Shown here piece by piece: positions 31,483 through 33,327 of a DNA stretch of 33,327 bases; positions within the stretch are counted from its first letter, which is position 1; every line of letters begins with the position of its first letter. A program made the translations under genes and the position numbers. Below the pieces are notes generated by a model. That model was not told the origin of the DNA. It worked only from the letters and a program-made list of their open reading frames with translations, and ran no database searches. This DNA comes from an uncultured Collinsella sp. (GTDB lineage: Bacteria; Actinomycetota; Coriobacteriia; Coriobacteriales; Coriobacteriaceae), in NCBI GenBank assembly GCA_902496845.1, contig CABVCJ010000017.1:1-33327 (forward strand), given 5' to 3'.

Positions 31483-33126
31483 TCACGCCCTGTAGAACAC
31501 GTTGTCGGCAAAGAAATCTGCCGGGGGCTCCATGCAGGCGATCTCGCCGTCGAACATCATGGCGACGTCGTCGGACACCTGCTCGGCAAAGTCCAAGTCG
31601 TGCGTGGCCATGATGACGGTGCCGCCGGCCTGCGCATGCTCGCGCAGGGCTCGGGCGATAATGCAGCGACTTGCCAGATCAAGGCCCTTGGTGGGCTCAT
31701 CAAGCAGCAGCAGCTCCGGACCAATCAACAGCAGCTTTGCCAACGCAAGCAGCTGGCGCTGACCGCCCGAAAGATCGTACGGGTGACGCGCCTCCAAGCC
31801 GTCCAGTCCCAGTTGCGCCGCACGCTCCCGCGCCAAGTTCTCGTCATATCCGCAGGTCGAAGCCCATTCCATCAGCTCGTCGCGCACCGTTTCGGCGACC
31901 AGCAATGCCTTGGGATTCTGTGGCAGCAGTGCCGCCGAGGCCGTCCCACGCACCATGCGGCCACGCTGCAGCTTAGCCGTCTTGGCCAGCACCGAGAGCA
32001 TCGTCGACTTGCCACAGCCGTTTCCGCCCACGACCGCATGCACCGCGCCGGCCGAAAACGTCACATCGAGCCCGCGCAGCACCCAACCGCCCGCGCGATC
32101 GTAGCGAAACCAACCTTCCGACAGGGTGGTAGCCGACCCACCGTGCATTTTTTGGAGTATTCTGCTCCCATCCGTGCGCGGGAAGGCTTCCGAGCCGTTC
32201 TCGCGCGATATTTGCGCCACAAATTTGGACGATTTGTCCAATCCCGAACTTTTTTTCGCGCTCGATACATCCCGGGGCGGCTCCAGAAAGCCCAAATTGT
32301 CCTCACACCTGCTGAATACTCCGTTTTTTGCACATCGGATGGCACCCCACCCCAACACGTCATCGGAAAACAGCGATTCTCGGCGTCCCAAAGAAGCCAT
32401 ATCCGCCACCTCGCGCACGCGACCGCCCTCAATCCGGTACGCACACGTCGCATACTCGAGCATCGGCCGCGGTTGATGCGTAGCCACAACAACCGTGCAG
32501 CCCAGCTCACGGTTCACGCGAAACAGCGCGTGCAGAAAATTCTTCTCGGCAACGGGATCGAGCTGAGACGTGGGCTCGTCGAGCAGCAGCACACGCGGAC
32601 GCAGCGCCAGAACGGCGGCAAGCGACAGCAGCTGCTTGCGGCCACCCGAAAGCGTATCGGTATCGCGATGAAGCCAGTCCTCCAGACCAAAGAAATAGCT
32701 GGTCTCGGCAACACGGCGGCGCATCTCGTCGCGCGACACACCCAGATTCTCTAGGCCAAACGCCATCTCGTGCCACACGGTCTCGCACACAATCTGGTTC
32801 TCGGGATCCTGGAACACGTAGCCCACGCGCTCCGCAGACGCGCGCACGTCCATGTCGGCAACGTTCTCGCCCAGCACGCGCGCATCGCCAGTGCGCTCGC
32901 CCGCCGGAGCAATCTCGGGCTTGAGCAGCGACAGCAGCGTCGACTTACCCGATCCGGTACCGCCAACAAGCAGCGCAAATGCACCTTGGGGAACAGACCA
33001 GTCGAGTCCCTCGAGCACCGCAGCGTCAGCCCCGGGGTAGGCAAAGCTCAGGCTCCGCGCCTCAATCGCCGGCATATCCGGGCCGCACGCCGCGCCCGAC
33101 ACCGGGCCACTATCCAACCGAGCCAT
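31483..33126 (-). CDS. ECF transporter fused double ATPase with linker insertion
   Basis: This 547-residue protein has two ABC ATPase domains in one chain (EcfA-EcfA', YkoD/CbrU-like) that power vitamin uptake at the inner face of the membrane. Domain 1 has Walker A GGTGSGKST (55-63), signature LSGGRKQ (159-165) and Walker B LLLDEPTSQLD. Domain 2 has Walker A GGNGCGKST (367-375), signature LSGGQRQ and LLLDEPTKGLD. The linker at about 265-328 is Ser/Lys-rich and is encoded by a palindrome-bounded segment (32143-32333) that looks inserted in frame. The ATG overlaps the stop of the T-component gene (TGATG). MPAIEARS at codon 18 (33075) is a possible alternative start. Confidence 0.9.
   Translation of the reverse strand: MARLDSGPVSGAACGPDMPAIEARSLSFAYPGADAAVLEGLDWSVPQGAFALLVGGTGSGKSTLLSLLKPEIAPAGERTGDARVLGENVADMDVRASAERVGYVFQDPENQIVCETVWHEMAFGLENLGVSRDEMRRRVAETSYFFGLEDWLHRDTDTLSGGRKQLLSLAAVLALRPRVLLLDEPTSQLDPVAEKNFLHALFRVNRELGCTVVVATHQPRPMLEYATCAYRIEGGRVREVADMASLGRRESLFSDDVLGWGAIRCAKNGVFSRCEDNLGFLEPPRDVSSAKKSSGLDKSSKFVAQISRENGSEAFPRTDGSRILQKMHGGSATTLSEGWFRYDRAGGWVLRGLDVTFSAGAVHAVVGGNGCGKSTMLSVLAKTAKLQRGRMVRGTASAALLPQNPKALLVAETVRDELMEWASTCGYDENLARERAAQLGLDGLEARHPYDLSGGQRQLLALAKLLLIGPELLLLDEPTKGLDLASRCIIARALREHAQAGGTVIMATHDLDFAEQVSDDVAMMFDGEIACMEPPADFFADNVFYRA
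32143..32333. repeat. Palindrome-bounded 191-bp element inside the ATPase gene
   Basis: The ends 32143-32165 and 32311-32333 are inverted copies. Both begin GTGCA read inwards and share GGAGTATTC, separated by an A/T run. Inside is a smaller hairpin TTGGAC/GTCCAA (32225-32241). The segment encodes residues 266-328 of the fused ATPase, between two intact ABC domains, and is open in at least two frames. It resembles the in-frame palindromic elements known from Rickettsia (RPEs) in behaviour, not in sequence. Confidence 0.65.
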
Positions 33127-33327
33127 CAGCCGAACCTCTTCTCATCAATCGTATGCAACACGCAGGGCAGCACCATCCAGGCAGCGTACACGACATAGCC
33201 CAGCCACGGCGCGGGCACCGAAAGCTGCGGGTAAAACGAATACTGCGTCGTCGCGGTCCACGCCACCGCCACCGCGGCAGCACCAAACAGCGCGAGCCCG
33301 ACTAGCGCGGCAACGTCGCTGCGCCCC
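33126..33327 (-). CDS. ECF transporter T component, C-terminal part
   Basis: Only the last 66 codons are in the window; the gene continues beyond 33327. The fragment begins GRSDVAALVGLALFG and has two hydrophobic segments. It also contains TTQYSFYPQLSVPAPW, like the C-terminus of YkoC-type EcfT proteins, and ends KRFG. EcfT is the transmembrane scaffold joining S component and ATPases. Its TGA overlaps the ATG of the fused ATPase. The assignment rests mainly on operon position and hydrophobic pattern. Confidence 0.65.
   Translation of the reverse strand, partial: GRSDVAALVGLALFGAAAVAVAWTATTQYSFYPQLSVPAPWLGYVVYAAWMVLPCVLHTIDEKRFG

Overview
The window is GC-rich DNA whose gene content, codon use and gut-type metabolism suggest a Coriobacteriia genome, most likely Collinsella. 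This is inferred from the gene set and from general familiarity with such sequences, not from a database search. The initiator tRNA, AGGAGG-type ribosome sites and tightly packed minus-strand operons fit a Gram-positive actinobacterium.

Layout. (1) 40-5711, minus strand: a five-gene group 4 (Ech-type) membrane [NiFe] hydrogenase operon. Its first gene fuses a NuoL-like antiporter subunit to a NuoH-like anchor subunit. (2) 5892-6296: an orphan double-HTH protein resembling an IS150-type OrfA. It is followed upstream by about 400 bp of intergenic DNA with a strong dyad. (3) 6708-20327, minus strand: a four-gene surface operon. Three small type II membrane-anchored proteins with TasA/SipW-substrate-like N-termini precede a 3567-residue secreted GLUG-repeat protein with no visible wall anchor. 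Its upstream region holds four 23-bp direct repeats next to a nested inverted repeat. (4) 20761-22791: an old-yellow-enzyme/FadH-type flavin and Fe-S reductase. It is preceded by a striking array of ten alternating inverted 15-mers and an initiator tRNA-Met gene. (5) 23673-26711: coaX, then an AAA_14/DUF4143 ATPase gene flanked by three copies of one palindrome family, then a degenerate biotin-ligase-like gene. (6) 26712-30241: a folP-folK fusion, a sirtuin (cobB) and exodeoxyribonuclease III. (7) 30242-30764: two tandem long-inverted-repeat elements with homologous cores but unrelated arms. (8) 30765-33327, minus strand: an ECF vitamin/cofactor transporter operon (T component partial, fused double ATPase, S component). 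The ATPase carries an in-frame palindromic insertion in its linker.

Working together. The hydrogenase would couple ferredoxin oxidation and H2 formation to ion translocation. The surface operon looks like a self-contained extracellular-structure module: membrane-anchored pilin- or matrix-like subunits plus a giant adhesin-like partner. The recurring theme is palindromic DNA. At least four unrelated families of dyad elements sit in intergenic regions and one inside a gene. The best candidates for undescribed biology are the variable-arm elements (30316-30719), the alternating array (22933-23310), the in-gene palindrome (32143-32333) and the surface operon. No CRISPR array, complete insertion sequence, prophage or rRNA was seen.
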